From: Rubripirellula tenax
Lineage (GTDB): Bacteria > Planctomycetota > Planctomycetia > Pirellulales > Pirellulaceae
Assembly: GCF_007860125.1 (NCBI RefSeq)
Contig: NZ_SJPW01000002.1
Location: forward strand, 186,001 to 250,000
Length of the DNA: 64,000 nucleotides
Direction of reading: 5' to 3'
The notes under the pieces: generated by a model
The model's database searches: none
Told to the model about the DNA's origin: nothing
What the model saw: only the letters and a program-made list of their open reading frames with translations
Shown here: piece after piece, positions 44,360 through 54,487 of the stretch
How positions within the stretch are numbered: position 1 is the stretch's first letter
How the letters are laid out: every line of letters starts with the position of its first letter
Program-made: the position numbers and the translations under genes

Positions 44360-46039
44360 TTAACGCAAAGTCGATTCCAGGGTCCGCAAAAACGGAGAAT
44401 TCAGTAGCGCATCGGTCGCATCGGCGCGATGAGCCCACAGCGAAAACCGCTCGGTCTCGCTGTCGATTTCCCACACCCTAACACGGGTGGGCGCAAATTT
44501 TTGCCACGCGGGACTCGCCGATACCGACCTCAACCGAGCCCCGATGTCGTGAGTCTCGCCGACGTAAACCGTTTCATGGTCGTTCAAAAGCTCGTAAACG
44601 CCGTGTCCGCTATGAGTATCTGCGACTTCGGTTGAGATCGTTTGCGGGGGCGGCAGCGGATGCTTCGCCCAGCTCGGGCCATGCTCTTGGGCCGCGGTTT
44701 GGAAACGACGGGTTCGAACCAGTTTGCGGATTGCCAATGCTGCATGTCGGTACAACTGTGGCGATGCACCCGGCGAGAAAGCTGTGGCCAGCCTATCGAA
44801 CTCATCGACGGCTGCCGGGCAACACAGCATCTCGTCCAGCGACATCGCGTAGTCCAGCTCGATCAGTCGCATCGCCGCTTCGGCCCCGACCCGATAAGCG
44901 TCAAGATCCGACCACTTCCATCGATCTCCCTTTTCCGTCGCGGCCGGCAACTTCCCCGACTTGCGAAGCCTAAGCAGAAGTGAGTTCCAGATCTGGGCAT
45001 CACCTGGAATCGACAAGCCTCGACACTCTTTGGCAAAGGCTTTTGACAGCTTCGGATCGCACAGCACATGATCCGCCGAGTGCCCACCGCTGGCCTTTGC
45101 AAACGCATCCACAATCGACTTCGCCGTTTTGTCATCCAGCGGCACGACGGGTCGTCCCCCGCGAAACTCGGTTCGCTTCTTGCCGGCCGATGTCTTGGGA
45201 GCGCTAGTCAGCGGATCGACCACGCCGTCCAACGGATCACCGGGCTGACATTCGCTCAAGCGATTCTGGATGTGTTCGACGTACTCGGACGACAACTCGA
45301 AACCCATCCATTGTCGCCCCAATTTTTTGGCAACGGCCAGTGTTGTCCCGCTGCCGCCGAACGGATCCACGACGACGTCGCCGGGATTGCTGCTGATGCG
45401 AAGAATGCGTCCCAGAATCTGTTCGGGCATTTGGCAGCCATGAAAGCCCTCGCGTTCTTTGAACGTTCCTGCGACGCGTGAATAGAACCACGTGTCATGC
45501 GACATCGAAAAACCGCCCGGCGGCGAATCTTGTGGACGCAATATCCATGTGTTGTCGGGCAGTCGGCCTTTGCTATTGGCCCGCTTATCGGCGTAGACCA
45601 ATTGGCGCGCCGAAGGCACACGAACCAACGGGTTGTCGCCGTTGAAGGTGAACTGATCGCGGTCTTTGACAAAGTGAAACAAGTGCGTGTGCGATCGACT
45701 GAATCCACGGACGCAATTCACACCGAACGTGTAGTACCAAATCACCCAACTGCGGCAATGGAAACCAAGACGCTGGGACAGCACTTTCAGTTCGGCCGCA
45801 TACTCGTCGCCGATCGCCAACCAGAAGGTACCGTCCGGTTTCAAAATTCGATGGACCTGCCCGATCCAGGATTCACAAAATTCAAGATACTCGTCGGCTT
45901 CCCGCCGATCGTCGTAGACATCGTACGTGTAACCGATATTGAACGGGGGATCGGCGAAAACCAAATCGACTTTGCCGTCGTCAATCTTGGCCATTCCGTC
46001 GATACAGCTGCCGTGATGGATGCGGTCAGTGGGAAGCAT
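44360..46039 (-). CDS. DNA N6-adenine/N4-cytosine methyltransferase fused to GIY-YIG-like domain
   Basis: A 559-residue fusion. Residues 1-270 are an amino-methyltransferase with motif IV ADPPFNIGY (29-37) before motif I DPFGGSGTTL (225-234), the beta-class order, and the target region between them. Residues ~290-460 are helical, with no known motif. Residues 478-559 resemble a GIY-YIG nuclease: GVY at 480-482, YVG at 492-494 and Arg502 in ARLR. The position that carries the catalytic Glu in UvrC-type domains (here in DALLNSPFLR) seems to be Asn or Ser, so nuclease activity is doubtful. No separate restriction enzyme is nearby. TTG 46060 is an alternative start; ATG 46039 is preferred. Confidence 0.85.
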   Translation of the reverse strand: MLPTDRIHHGSCIDGMAKIDDGKVDLVFADPPFNIGYTYDVYDDRREADEYLEFCESWIGQVHRILKPDGTFWLAIGDEYAAELKVLSQRLGFHCRSWVIWYYTFGVNCVRGFSRSHTHLFHFVKDRDQFTFNGDNPLVRVPSARQLVYADKRANSKGRLPDNTWILRPQDSPPGGFSMSHDTWFYSRVAGTFKEREGFHGCQMPEQILGRILRISSNPGDVVVDPFGGSGTTLAVAKKLGRQWMGFELSSEYVEHIQNRLSECQPGDPLDGVVDPLTSAPKTSAGKKRTEFRGGRPVVPLDDKTAKSIVDAFAKASGGHSADHVLCDPKLSKAFAKECRGLSIPGDAQIWNSLLLRLRKSGKLPAATEKGDRWKWSDLDAYRVGAEAAMRLIELDYAMSLDEMLCCPAAVDEFDRLATAFSPGASPQLYRHAALAIRKLVRTRRFQTAAQEHGPSWAKHPLPPPQTISTEVADTHSGHGVYELLNDHETVYVGETHDIGARLRSVSASPAWQKFAPTRVRVWEIDSETERFSLWAHRADATDALLNSPFLRTLESTLR

Positions 46040-46100
46040 GGTGAAAATTTCTCGAAGCAATCGAAACCTGAAATCGGCTCGGTGATCTTAGCGCCAAACG

Positions 46101-46122
46101 GGCCCCGGCGCAAGCCGGGACC
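46101..46122. repeat. GC-rich hairpin with GCAA tetraloop
   Basis: GGCCCCGGC and GCCGGGACC pair with one mismatch around GCAA. It sits in the gap between the hydrolase and methyltransferase genes and is not followed by a T-run. It looks like a REP-type palindrome or an mRNA-stabilising stem rather than a terminator. Confidence 0.5.
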
Positions 46123-46136
46123 ATGATCGCGACGCG

Positions 46137-47054
46137 TCACGGCGTCAATTCCGGCGGTGCACTGGACGCGACATGGCGTTCAATGAATCCGATCACTCGA
46201 TCGCGATACGCCACCGGATCGTACTCATACAGATCCACATGAGCCCCACCGTCGACGAGCCACAACTGCTTCGGTTCTTTTGCCGCCGCAAACATCGCCT
46301 CGGTTTCGACGGCGGTCGTGTGAGTATCCAGTTTCCCAGAAACGACAAACGTGGGGCATTCCGTCTCGCCAATTCGATCGATCGGCCGCAGTTGCGCCGG
46401 GCGGATCCCCAAACGTGGATAAAGCTGCCAAAGCAACAACGCCGACGGAAACGGTGCAAGCGGGCCGATCACCGATTCGACGCGATTGCTGATCGCGTCT
46501 TCAATATTCGGGTAAACCGATTCCAAGACGATGGCATCTAGATTCAAGGGCGACGCCAGCAGTGCCGAAGCTCCACCAAGCGAGACGCCGATGACGCCGA
46601 CCTTCTCGCCGGGATAGGTTCGCCGTGCGAACTCCACTGACGCATCCGCATCATGCTTTTCCAAATGACCGAGAGTGATGTTTTGGCCGGGACTTTCGCC
46701 GTGCGATTGAAAGTCGATCATCACGACCGATATGCCGCGACAATGAAGCTCACGCGCCCGACCCAACATCGACAATCGGTTACCCCGTATCCCATGCAAT
46801 AAGACAACCACGCCGTGACCGGTTTCGCCCGCCAGCGTCCAGCCTGCTAGCGAACTGCCGGATTCACTGGAAACCGAAAATTTGACCACCATCAAATCAC
46901 CTGGAGGTTCGCCGAGCTCGCAGCGCTGGGGGCGGACCAAGAAGCCAGCCACCACCCATGACACGCCCAGACCGCCCATCAAAGACGCCGCCGAAGCGAT
47001 CAGCCCGAAACGAAGATAACGTCTGCGTCGATTCGTCGTTGCCCGGATAGCCAA
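46137..47054 (-). CDS. membrane-anchored alpha/beta hydrolase
   Basis: A 305-residue protein with an N-terminal basic stretch and membrane helix (about residues 14-40). The hydrolase domain shows VVVLLHGIRGNR (oxyanion His-Gly near 87), the nucleophile elbow GVS158LGG, TFVVSGKLDTHT (acid region) and DGGAHVDLYEYD (catalytic His). It belongs to the serine-hydrolase group of membrane-anchored peptidase- or lipase-like proteins; substrate unknown. TTG 47054 is the start; an ATG just upstream is in another frame. It stands behind the DUF1552 gene on the same strand with a short gap. Confidence 0.82.
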   Translation of the reverse strand: MAIRATTNRRRRYLRFGLIASAASLMGGLGVSWVVAGFLVRPQRCELGEPPGDLMVVKFSVSSESGSSLAGWTLAGETGHGVVVLLHGIRGNRLSMLGRARELHCRGISVVMIDFQSHGESPGQNITLGHLEKHDADASVEFARRTYPGEKVGVIGVSLGGASALLASPLNLDAIVLESVYPNIEDAISNRVESVIGPLAPFPSALLLWQLYPRLGIRPAQLRPIDRIGETECPTFVVSGKLDTHTTAVETEAMFAAAKEPKQLWLVDGGAHVDLYEYDPVAYRDRVIGFIERHVASSAPPELTP

Positions 47055-47133
47055 TCATGCCTCACAATCGGTATCGGTGGCTTGCTTCAAGTCGTCGCGA
47101 CCAAGCGTGACACGTATGCGAATCCACCAAAAA

Positions 47134-48438
47134 TCAGCCATCTGCGAACAGCTCTTTGATGACGCCTGTCGAATCGCCAAACGTATCGGAGGCGACGCCG
47201 ACACCGCGAAGCGTGCTGAGCCAAAGGTTGCACAGCGGCGTCTTGGGGTCATCCATGACGATGTGACGCCCCTGCTTGAATCCGGCCCCGCCACCGGCGA
47301 TCAGTGTCGGGCAGTTCTTCAACGTGTGGACGCTGCTAAGGTTCGTTCCCATCGTAATCGCGCATTGGTCGAACAAGGTCGAACCATCGGGTTCCTTCGA
47401 CGCCTTCAGCTTATCGATAAACTCGGCAAGCAGTTTCGCGTGAGCGGTGTCTCGTGACTGAGAAACGTTGCGGCGTTCCCCTTCCGAGTAATGGCTCATG
47501 CTGTGGGCGCTCATCGTCGCGCCCAGACTTTCGATCATTGAATTGACGGGCATGCGATACGAAAAGACTCGCGTCGCATCGACCTGCATGGCTGCGACCA
47601 TCAAGTCATACATCATCCGAATCTCTTCGACACCTTCGAGCGACTCTTCGGGTTCGCGAATCTTGCTCGTCGGCTTCTTCTTCTCGACGCCCAACCATTT
47701 TTCTTCTTTTGACAAACGGACTTCGATCTCGCGGACCGATTCCAGGTACTCGCCCAGCTTTTCATTGTCTGACTTGCTCAACATGCGCCCGGCGGACTTG
47801 GCGTCGGACACCACGGTGTCAAGGATGCTACGTTGTTTCTGCAACCGTACCTGCTGCACAGCCAGCGGAGTGTTGTCGCCCGAGAATAATCGGTGAAACG
47901 CGGCAACAGGCGTCTCCAGCCCCGAAACCGGCTTGCCCGATCGGTTCCATGCCAGCGAGTTGCCAGGACCATGACCGTCTTCGCCGGCGCCGCGAGCCGC
48001 TAATTGAATCGACGTGAATCGAGTCTGTTCGCCAAGGACTTCGGCTGCGACTTGATCGACCGACACGGTGTTGTGAAAACTCTGGCCGGGAATCGCGTAC
48101 CGGTTTGCGCCCGTCAGCCAAAACGTGCTGCCCGAGTGTCCATCGGCGGAATACTGGTGCATCAAGTTTTGAATGATCGTGATGTCACTCTTGTGTTTCT
48201 GCAGCGGCTTAAGGATCTTAGGCAATTCGTACTCGGTGCCCGTTGTCGTGACGTCGGGATACCAACGGTCGGCCGTTACACCAAAGCCCATCCCCAAAAA
48301 GACCATCCGCTTTGGCGGCGCCACCACCGCCGCGGCACTTGCAAAACGTCGATGGCCAAATGATTCAAGCATTGGAAGTGCAATCAACGCGCTGCCACTT
48401 CGCAAAAACCCACGTCGGGAAGGTTGTCGTTTTTTCAT
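47134..48438 (-). CDS. DUF1552 protein, Tat-exported
   Basis: A 434-residue protein with a twin-arginine signal (PSRRGFLRSGSALIALPML). DUF1552 hallmarks are PKRMVFLGMGFGVTADRWYP, SDITIIQNLMHQYSADGHSGSTFWLTGA and GKPVSGLETPVAAFHRLF, with ARGAGEDGHGPG in between. Planctomycete genomes encode DUF1552 proteins beside DUF1592 proteins again and again; the pair is thought to form an exported complex of unknown function. Here the DUF1592 gene lies 69 nt upstream. ATG 48438 chosen for the Tat signal. Confidence 0.9.
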   Translation of the reverse strand: MKKRQPSRRGFLRSGSALIALPMLESFGHRRFASAAAVVAPPKRMVFLGMGFGVTADRWYPDVTTTGTEYELPKILKPLQKHKSDITIIQNLMHQYSADGHSGSTFWLTGANRYAIPGQSFHNTVSVDQVAAEVLGEQTRFTSIQLAARGAGEDGHGPGNSLAWNRSGKPVSGLETPVAAFHRLFSGDNTPLAVQQVRLQKQRSILDTVVSDAKSAGRMLSKSDNEKLGEYLESVREIEVRLSKEEKWLGVEKKKPTSKIREPEESLEGVEEIRMMYDLMVAAMQVDATRVFSYRMPVNSMIESLGATMSAHSMSHYSEGERRNVSQSRDTAHAKLLAEFIDKLKASKEPDGSTLFDQCAITMGTNLSSVHTLKNCPTLIAGGGAGFKQGRHIVMDDPKTPLCNLWLSTLRGVGVASDTFGDSTGVIKELFADG

Positions 48439-48507
48439 TTTGATTTTCAGTTCGGTGGCCGGCGGTATCACCATCGGGCAATTGTTCAAAGATCGATCGT
48501 GACAGGG

Positions 48508-51033
48508 TTACTTGCTTTGAAACGCTCTTGATTGAACGAGCGAGTGAATCAATTCGCTGATCTCGTACTGACTCGGCCGTGATTTTTCTATCATTTCATC
48601 GGCGAGATCTTGATCGGTGAATCCGTAAGGTCGGCCGAGACCGTAGCTGATCAATGATTCGGCGAATCCGCGAGCGAAGGCATCCGTTTCTTTCGCGACG
48701 GCGTCGCGAAGTTCGTGATAGTTTTCGAACGACGTACCATTGGGCATCACGCCACGAGGGTCGATCGGGAACGCCTTGGATTTAGCCTTCCGTGCTCCCG
48801 TGCTGACCAACTCCATCTCGCGCCAGCTTCCCGATGCATCAAAGTTTTCGAGACCGAATCCGATCGAGTCGATCTTCTTGTGACAGTTTGCGCACTGCGG
48901 TTGCTCTTGGTGAGCCGTACCCAACTCGCGTGCCGAAAGTACCTGTCCCGCCAATCGACTGAGTTGAGGAACGTTAGGCGGTGCCGGCGGTGGCGGATCA
49001 TTCAAAAGGTGACGCAGCACCCAGGCGCCCCGCTCGACGGCCGACGAACGTTGCCCGTCCGAACCCATCGCAAGCACGGCGGCCGTACCTAACAACCCAC
49101 CGCGTATCGAGTCCTTCGGTACAGGCACCGCTCGAAACTGATGACCGTCAACACCGTCGATGCCGTAGTACCCGGCAAGAACGTCATTGATCACCACGTA
49201 TTCCGACTTCAGCAACGTTCCCAGCGGCAACTTCGCATCGATCATGTGATGAACTGTCTGATAAATCTCGTCGCGTGCGTTCTCTCGGACGGCATTGTCA
49301 AAGGTGGGGAACTGAACGCCGTCGTACTGGAACATCCCGAGTCGTTCCATCTGCAACCACTGGTGAACGAAGCCCTTCACGAAACGATCGGCACGTGGGT
49401 CCGCCAAAAGACGCGTGGTCTGTTGCTGCAAAACGGCAGGATCGGAAAGCCTGCCGTCGCGGGCAAGTTGATGCAGTTCCGCATCCGGCGGCGCACTCCA
49501 CAGAAAGAACGACAACCGTGTTGCGAGTTCGCGATCGCTCAGTTGGGACTGGCCATTCGCCTCCATCAGATAAACGAATCGCGGTGAAGCCAGGATGATC
49601 GAGAGCGGATCGATCAGCGAATCCTTCACGCTCATCTCGCTAGCGCGGTTGGCCGTGTACAGCGACAGCAATTGATTCAGATACGTTGTGTCGGGTTCGT
49701 CGCCTCGAAAAGCCATCCTCGCAAACCGAGTGATCACCGCCTTCGCGTATTGCTCTTCGGACCAATCACTCGGTTTTGGGGGCATGATTTTGGATGCAAA
49801 ATCGGTTTCGACATCATCCGCAAGCGGACCTTCCAGTTCGGCCCAATCGATCCAAACACCCGGCGGCGTGCCCATCCCGTTCTTGTCCAGGTCGATCGTC
49901 CAAAGATTTTTATCACCACGGTCTTGGTGCGACCGCTGGTGAATCCAAATCTGTTTCTTCTCGCCGACTTGATGGTCGATCGGGAACTCAATGATTTGCG
50001 GTTCGTCTAAAGTTCCGGTGACCTTCCGCCATCCCAAGTATTTACGTGCGCTTCCAAATCCAGACGAAAACTCGACGTACTGAAAACGTTCGTCGGCATC
50101 GGGATAGACTGCGGCTCGCAAGCGAACGATGTACTTGCCGTCCGCATCTTCGTTTAGATTTGGTAACTTTACCTTCGTGTAGCCGCCGTCTTTGATCGTC
50201 AGAATCAACGCAGCACCCATCTTGGTCTCGGGCTGGTCCAGATACCACTTCAGTTGCCGCAGCCATTTGGCACTATTGATACTGCTTTTCTTAGCTTCGT
50301 ACTCGTCAAGGAATCCGAACTCCGAAGCCGGCTTTTCCGTTTGTGACTTCCAAGCAGCAGCACGGTCAAGCTTGTCTTGCAACTTTGCGGCCGCCGCAGC
50401 GTAGTGAGGCGTGTATTGTTCCTCGGGTTGAACACGAATGACTTTCGTTTCCACTTTCTTGCGTGGATTCAAAGCCAGTTCGAGTGCCGAATTCGCTGCG
50501 GCCAAGTACTGTTCCAGTTGATCGCTGGAGAAAAACAACGACGCTCCTTGCGTATCGAAACCCGATGTTGCTTGGTCATCGGGCAGATTGGTCACATCCG
50601 GCCGGACACCCAATAGTGACTCGATCGTATTGGCATACTCGCGGCGATTCAACCGACGCAACGTGATCTCGCCGCCCGAATCGCTTAACACGCGACGGGC
50701 GACGACCATTTCGTTCGACAAAGATTCAAGGAACGTCGACTTCTCGAGATCCGAAATCGGATCAACATCCTCCGGTGGCATTTCGCCGGAATTGATCGCG
50801 TTGAGGACCTTGGACCAAAGATCGGCCGTCGGGATGTCGCGACTGATCACAAGCGGCAACGTTTCCAAATCGACGTTGCCTTCCATCGACGAGGAGTCGT
50901 GACACTCGTAGCAGTATTTTTTGAACAGGTCGCGAGCACTTGCTGGCATCATCGCTTGATGTTCCGCAGCCGTACCATCGCTGCACGCAAACGAGAAACA
51001 GACGGCGAATGTGAATGCTGTTTTGAGATTCAT
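48508..51033 (-). CDS. DUF1592-family exported protein with CxxCH motif
   Basis: An 841-residue exported protein. Signal peptide about residues 1-23, then a c-type heme site C41-Y-E-C44-H45 in YCYECHDSSSMEG, typical of planctomycete cytochrome-C-like domains. DUF1587, DUF1592, DUF1588 and DUF1585-type segments follow: LRRLNRREYANTIESLLG, FLWSAPPDAELHQLARDG, GGLLGTAAVLAMGSDGQRSS, and the second CxxCH site CANCHKKIDSIGFGLENFD. The last 60 residues (AFARGFAESLISYGLGRPYG) fit DUF1585. A redox or electron-transfer role is inferred from heme sites. ATG 51033 starts the signal peptide. Confidence 0.92.
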   Translation of the reverse strand: MNLKTAFTFAVCFSFACSDGTAAEHQAMMPASARDLFKKYCYECHDSSSMEGNVDLETLPLVISRDIPTADLWSKVLNAINSGEMPPEDVDPISDLEKSTFLESLSNEMVVARRVLSDSGGEITLRRLNRREYANTIESLLGVRPDVTNLPDDQATSGFDTQGASLFFSSDQLEQYLAAANSALELALNPRKKVETKVIRVQPEEQYTPHYAAAAAKLQDKLDRAAAWKSQTEKPASEFGFLDEYEAKKSSINSAKWLRQLKWYLDQPETKMGAALILTIKDGGYTKVKLPNLNEDADGKYIVRLRAAVYPDADERFQYVEFSSGFGSARKYLGWRKVTGTLDEPQIIEFPIDHQVGEKKQIWIHQRSHQDRGDKNLWTIDLDKNGMGTPPGVWIDWAELEGPLADDVETDFASKIMPPKPSDWSEEQYAKAVITRFARMAFRGDEPDTTYLNQLLSLYTANRASEMSVKDSLIDPLSIILASPRFVYLMEANGQSQLSDRELATRLSFFLWSAPPDAELHQLARDGRLSDPAVLQQQTTRLLADPRADRFVKGFVHQWLQMERLGMFQYDGVQFPTFDNAVRENARDEIYQTVHHMIDAKLPLGTLLKSEYVVINDVLAGYYGIDGVDGHQFRAVPVPKDSIRGGLLGTAAVLAMGSDGQRSSAVERGAWVLRHLLNDPPPPAPPNVPQLSRLAGQVLSARELGTAHQEQPQCANCHKKIDSIGFGLENFDASGSWREMELVSTGARKAKSKAFPIDPRGVMPNGTSFENYHELRDAVAKETDAFARGFAESLISYGLGRPYGFTDQDLADEMIEKSRPSQYEISELIHSLVQSRAFQSK

Positions 51034-51361
51034 AAAACGAAAGCGTCGTTGGCTTAGGGTGTCACGTCCGCTCATTTAGCCCGGGCACGTCGAACCAGTC
51101 TAAGACCGGCGCCCATCCCGTTCTCGGCATGTTGGTTTGCCCATCGACGCGGAATCGATTGTTCACTGGCACACCGCTGACGTTTGCTCGCATTTTTAGA
51201 ACAAGTTTAAACGTCGACGAACGGAATGGAGTTGATTCGAATCAGACTGCGAAAGCCTAGGAAAGCCTGGGAAAGCAACGAACATTGGACCATGCAGCTT
51301 AGTCTCGGTGGGTGCTTCCAACAAGACTTCAGCGGAACGGAAACTCTCCCAGGACTCCAAC
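51034..51361. other. intergenic region upstream of DUF1592 gene
   Basis: This 328-bp stretch separates the DUF1592 gene start (leftwards transcription) from the end of the RND pump gene. It should contain the promoter for the DUF1592 run but I cannot pick clear -35/-10 boxes. A 10-bp direct repeat (GAAAGCCTAG, GAAAGCCTGG, then GAAAGCAACG) lies around 51250-51279. No gene is seen. Confidence 0.5.
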
Positions 51362-54300
51362 TTACACACCCGCCAATTGCTCGGTGACTTCCCGCGATGA
51401 CGGGCGTTGGGTCAGCACCAAGTCCTCCTCATCTTCGTCGTCGACGTGCTGGTGATCGCTGGCCAAGATCAAGTACAACGCGGGCACGACGAATAGTGTG
51501 AACAGCGTTCCCGTCGCCATTCCGACGACCAGCACCATCCCGATGCTGTTCCGGGCCGCCGCTCCGGCGCCGATCACGAACACCAACGGAAGGTGACCTA
51601 GAACCGTCGCCGCCGAAGTCATCAAGACCGGACGCAATCGAATCTTGGATGCCTCGGCAATGGCAACTCGCTTGGAGTGCCCCTGTTCACGAAGCGAATT
51701 CGCAAACTCGACAATCAGGATTCCGTTTTTGGCCACCAATCCCACCAACGTGATCAACCCGACTTGCGAGTAAATGTTGATCGTGGTGAAGTCCAAACAT
51801 GTCAACGTCAAAACCGCGGTCATGGCCAAGGGAACCGAACCGAGCAAGACGATCAACGGATCGCGGAACGATTGAAACTGTGCCGCCAAAACCAAGTAGA
51901 TCAATACCAACGCAAACCCAAGCGTGGTCGCAAGCTTCGACCCTTCGTTGCGGATCTGACGCGACTCGCCGGCGTAGTCCAAACTGACCGATGAACCGGC
52001 GACGTCGCGCGCGATTTCTTCGATCTTAGCCAGCCCCGTTGCCTTGGTGACTCCAGGGAACACGGCGGCAAAAATGCGTACGGCGCTCTGCTGTTGAAAA
52101 CGCGACAACGTGCGAGGTGCCGTTTCGGGTTCGATCGATGCGAACGCCGAAACGGGAATCAAATCGCCGCTTGGTGCCCGGACTCGCAGGTCCATCAACG
52201 AACCGACGGATTGGCGGTCAGCGGATTCGAGTTGCGGAATCACTCGATACGATCGATTGAAAAAGTTAAATCGATTGACGTAACCGCCACCAAGCAGAAT
52301 CCCCAACTCGCGCCCCACGGCGGCCTGGTCGAGCCCCAGATCGGCCAGTCGCTCGCGATCGACGATGACTCGCGCCTGGGGCAAATCGATTTTCAGATCA
52401 CAGTCGGCGAACATGAACATGTTGGCTTCACGAGCCCGACGCACAATTTCGTCGGCGAGTTGCCGTTGCTGTTCGACGGGCAAATCGCTCTTCATCAATA
52501 GCTCGACGTCATAGTTGCCGGCGCCGGGCAACGGCGGTACCAACACAGGAAACGCTTCGAGGCCGGGATTCATCGCCGCCGTCATGTAGACGTCGGGCAG
52601 GATAGCTTGGGTGTTGCGATCGCGCTGGTCCCAGTCCGACGTGATCACGCCACCGAAACCGCCACCGGCCGTCACGAGGGACCACATGTATTCGGTCTCG
52701 GGAATATTCTGGAAGCCGGTGGCAAGCTGGCTCGACCAATTCGATGATGACTTGAGTGTCGAATCGGGTGACGCCGACAAGACGACCGCGATCGCGCCCT
52801 CATCTTCCACGGGGGCAAGTTCTTTTGCCGAAAACATGTAGAGCGGAACGGCTGTCATTCCCGCCAACACCGTCGCGATCGCGATAGAAAATCGCAGGTT
52901 CAGTGCCACCCCAAGCATTCGCCCGTACGCATCGCGCACGACCCCAAACAATCCGTTCACACGCCGCGTCATCCATCCTTCACGGCCACCCTCGGGAATC
53001 AAATACGCACTCATGATCGGGGACAGCGTGATGGCAACGATTCCCGATACGACCACGGCGGCGGCAAGTGTGAACGCGAACTCGCGAAACAACATGCCGG
53101 TCAATCCGCCTTGGAATCCGATCGGCGCGTAAACGGTGGCCAGTGTGATGGTCATCGCGATCACGGGACCGACCAATTCTCTCGCGCCGATGATTGCCGC
53201 CTGAATCCGACCGTGGCCCTCTTGGATATGTCGTTGGACGTTTTCGACGACCACGATCGCATCATCAACGACCAATCCGACCGCAAGCACAATGGCAAGC
53301 AACGTCAATAGATTCAGTGAAAAACCCAATAGCACCATCACCAACGTGGCGCCGACCAACGAAACCGGCATCGCAACCAAAGGCACCAGCGCCGTCCGCA
53401 GCGATCCCATAAAAAGGAAGACCACCAAGCCGACGATCATGATCGTTTCGCCGAGAGTCTTCGAAATCTCTTCTAAAGATCTTCGCATGAACTTGGTGCC
53501 GTCATACGCAAGCTGCATGTCGATGTGTGGGGGCAGTTCGGGTTGCAAGCCATCCATCGCGGCGCGCAACCTTGTCGCGACTTCGATCTCGTTCGTACCC
53601 GGCAATGGCCAGACGCTGATGTAGATCGCTTCCTTGCCACCGAACATCGCCGTGGTCAGGGCCTCTTCGCTACCCAGTTCGACTCGGGCTACGTCGGACA
53701 GCCTTACGATGTTGCCTGGTGACTCGTCCGTCGACGGCGTTTGACGAACGATCAAGTCATTGAACTCATCGATCGAACGTAGGTCTGTGTTGGTCAGCAA
53801 GTCGATTTGAACGCTGTCGCTTTTGACTTGGCCGATCGCCGCCAGAAAGTTATTCCGCTGCAGTGCCGAATACACGTCGCCCGGGGTCAGATTCAGTTCC
53901 GTCAAACGGGTTGGCGAAATCCAGACTCGCATGGCCGGCGTCTGCCCCGCTTCGATGCCGACCTTTTGGACACCCGGTAAGATCGACAATCGAGGCTGAA
54001 CATTTCTGGCCAGATAGTCGGTCAATTGAGGCAGGTCAAACCGATCCGATGTGAAGCTCAAGTAGAACGATGCGTAGGGCCGGTCAGCGCGGACCAATTC
54101 GATGGTCGGTGGTTCGGCTTCGGACGGAAGTTCGCTTCGCACCTGTTGCAGGCGGGCGTTGACTTCGGCGAGTGCTTTCGTGGAATCATGATTCAAGTTC
54201 AGCCGAATCGTCACCGTGCTGATGCCGGCGATGCTGCTGGATTCGACGTAGTCGATCCCCGCGATCGACGACACCGCCCGCTCGATCGGCGTCGTCAAAA

Positions 54301-54487
54301 AGCCGCGCACGGTTTCGGCGCTGGCGCCAAAGTACACCGTCGAAACGGTGATCGAGGTACTCTCCAGTTTGGGGTACTGTTGGATCGGAAGCGACATCGC
54401 CGAACGCAGTCCGACCAACACTAAAATTGTGTTGACGACGATCGCGAGTACCGGATGACGAATGAATAGATCGGTGATCGATTTCAT
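51362..54487 (-). CDS. RND efflux pump, AcrB/HAE1-like
   Basis: A 1041-residue inner-membrane transporter of full family length with 12 helices and two large periplasmic loops. The proton-relay pair is in LAVGLVVDDAIVVVENV (about residue 400-416), and GLVAKNGILIVEFAN marks the matching second half. The N-terminus FIRHPVLAIVVNTILVLVG is the usual first helix. The second loop keeps RQIRNEG near residue 860. It exports drugs or lipophilic compounds through an MFP partner. ATG overlaps the MFP stop by 4 nt; no outer-membrane TolC-type gene is in the window. Confidence 0.94.
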   Translation of the reverse strand: MKSITDLFIRHPVLAIVVNTILVLVGLRSAMSLPIQQYPKLESTSITVSTVYFGASAETVRGFLTTPIERAVSSIAGIDYVESSSIAGISTVTIRLNLNHDSTKALAEVNARLQQVRSELPSEAEPPTIELVRADRPYASFYLSFTSDRFDLPQLTDYLARNVQPRLSILPGVQKVGIEAGQTPAMRVWISPTRLTELNLTPGDVYSALQRNNFLAAIGQVKSDSVQIDLLTNTDLRSIDEFNDLIVRQTPSTDESPGNIVRLSDVARVELGSEEALTTAMFGGKEAIYISVWPLPGTNEIEVATRLRAAMDGLQPELPPHIDMQLAYDGTKFMRRSLEEISKTLGETIMIVGLVVFLFMGSLRTALVPLVAMPVSLVGATLVMVLLGFSLNLLTLLAIVLAVGLVVDDAIVVVENVQRHIQEGHGRIQAAIIGARELVGPVIAMTITLATVYAPIGFQGGLTGMLFREFAFTLAAAVVVSGIVAITLSPIMSAYLIPEGGREGWMTRRVNGLFGVVRDAYGRMLGVALNLRFSIAIATVLAGMTAVPLYMFSAKELAPVEDEGAIAVVLSASPDSTLKSSSNWSSQLATGFQNIPETEYMWSLVTAGGGFGGVITSDWDQRDRNTQAILPDVYMTAAMNPGLEAFPVLVPPLPGAGNYDVELLMKSDLPVEQQRQLADEIVRRAREANMFMFADCDLKIDLPQARVIVDRERLADLGLDQAAVGRELGILLGGGYVNRFNFFNRSYRVIPQLESADRQSVGSLMDLRVRAPSGDLIPVSAFASIEPETAPRTLSRFQQQSAVRIFAAVFPGVTKATGLAKIEEIARDVAGSSVSLDYAGESRQIRNEGSKLATTLGFALVLIYLVLAAQFQSFRDPLIVLLGSVPLAMTAVLTLTCLDFTTINIYSQVGLITLVGLVAKNGILIVEFANSLREQGHSKRVAIAEASKIRLRPVLMTSAATVLGHLPLVFVIGAGAAARNSIGMVLVVGMATGTLFTLFVVPALYLILASDHQHVDDEDEEDLVLTQRPSSREVTEQLAGV

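Noticed and set aside
46101-46122. Hairpin as an intrinsic terminator
   Set aside because: No T-run on either side.
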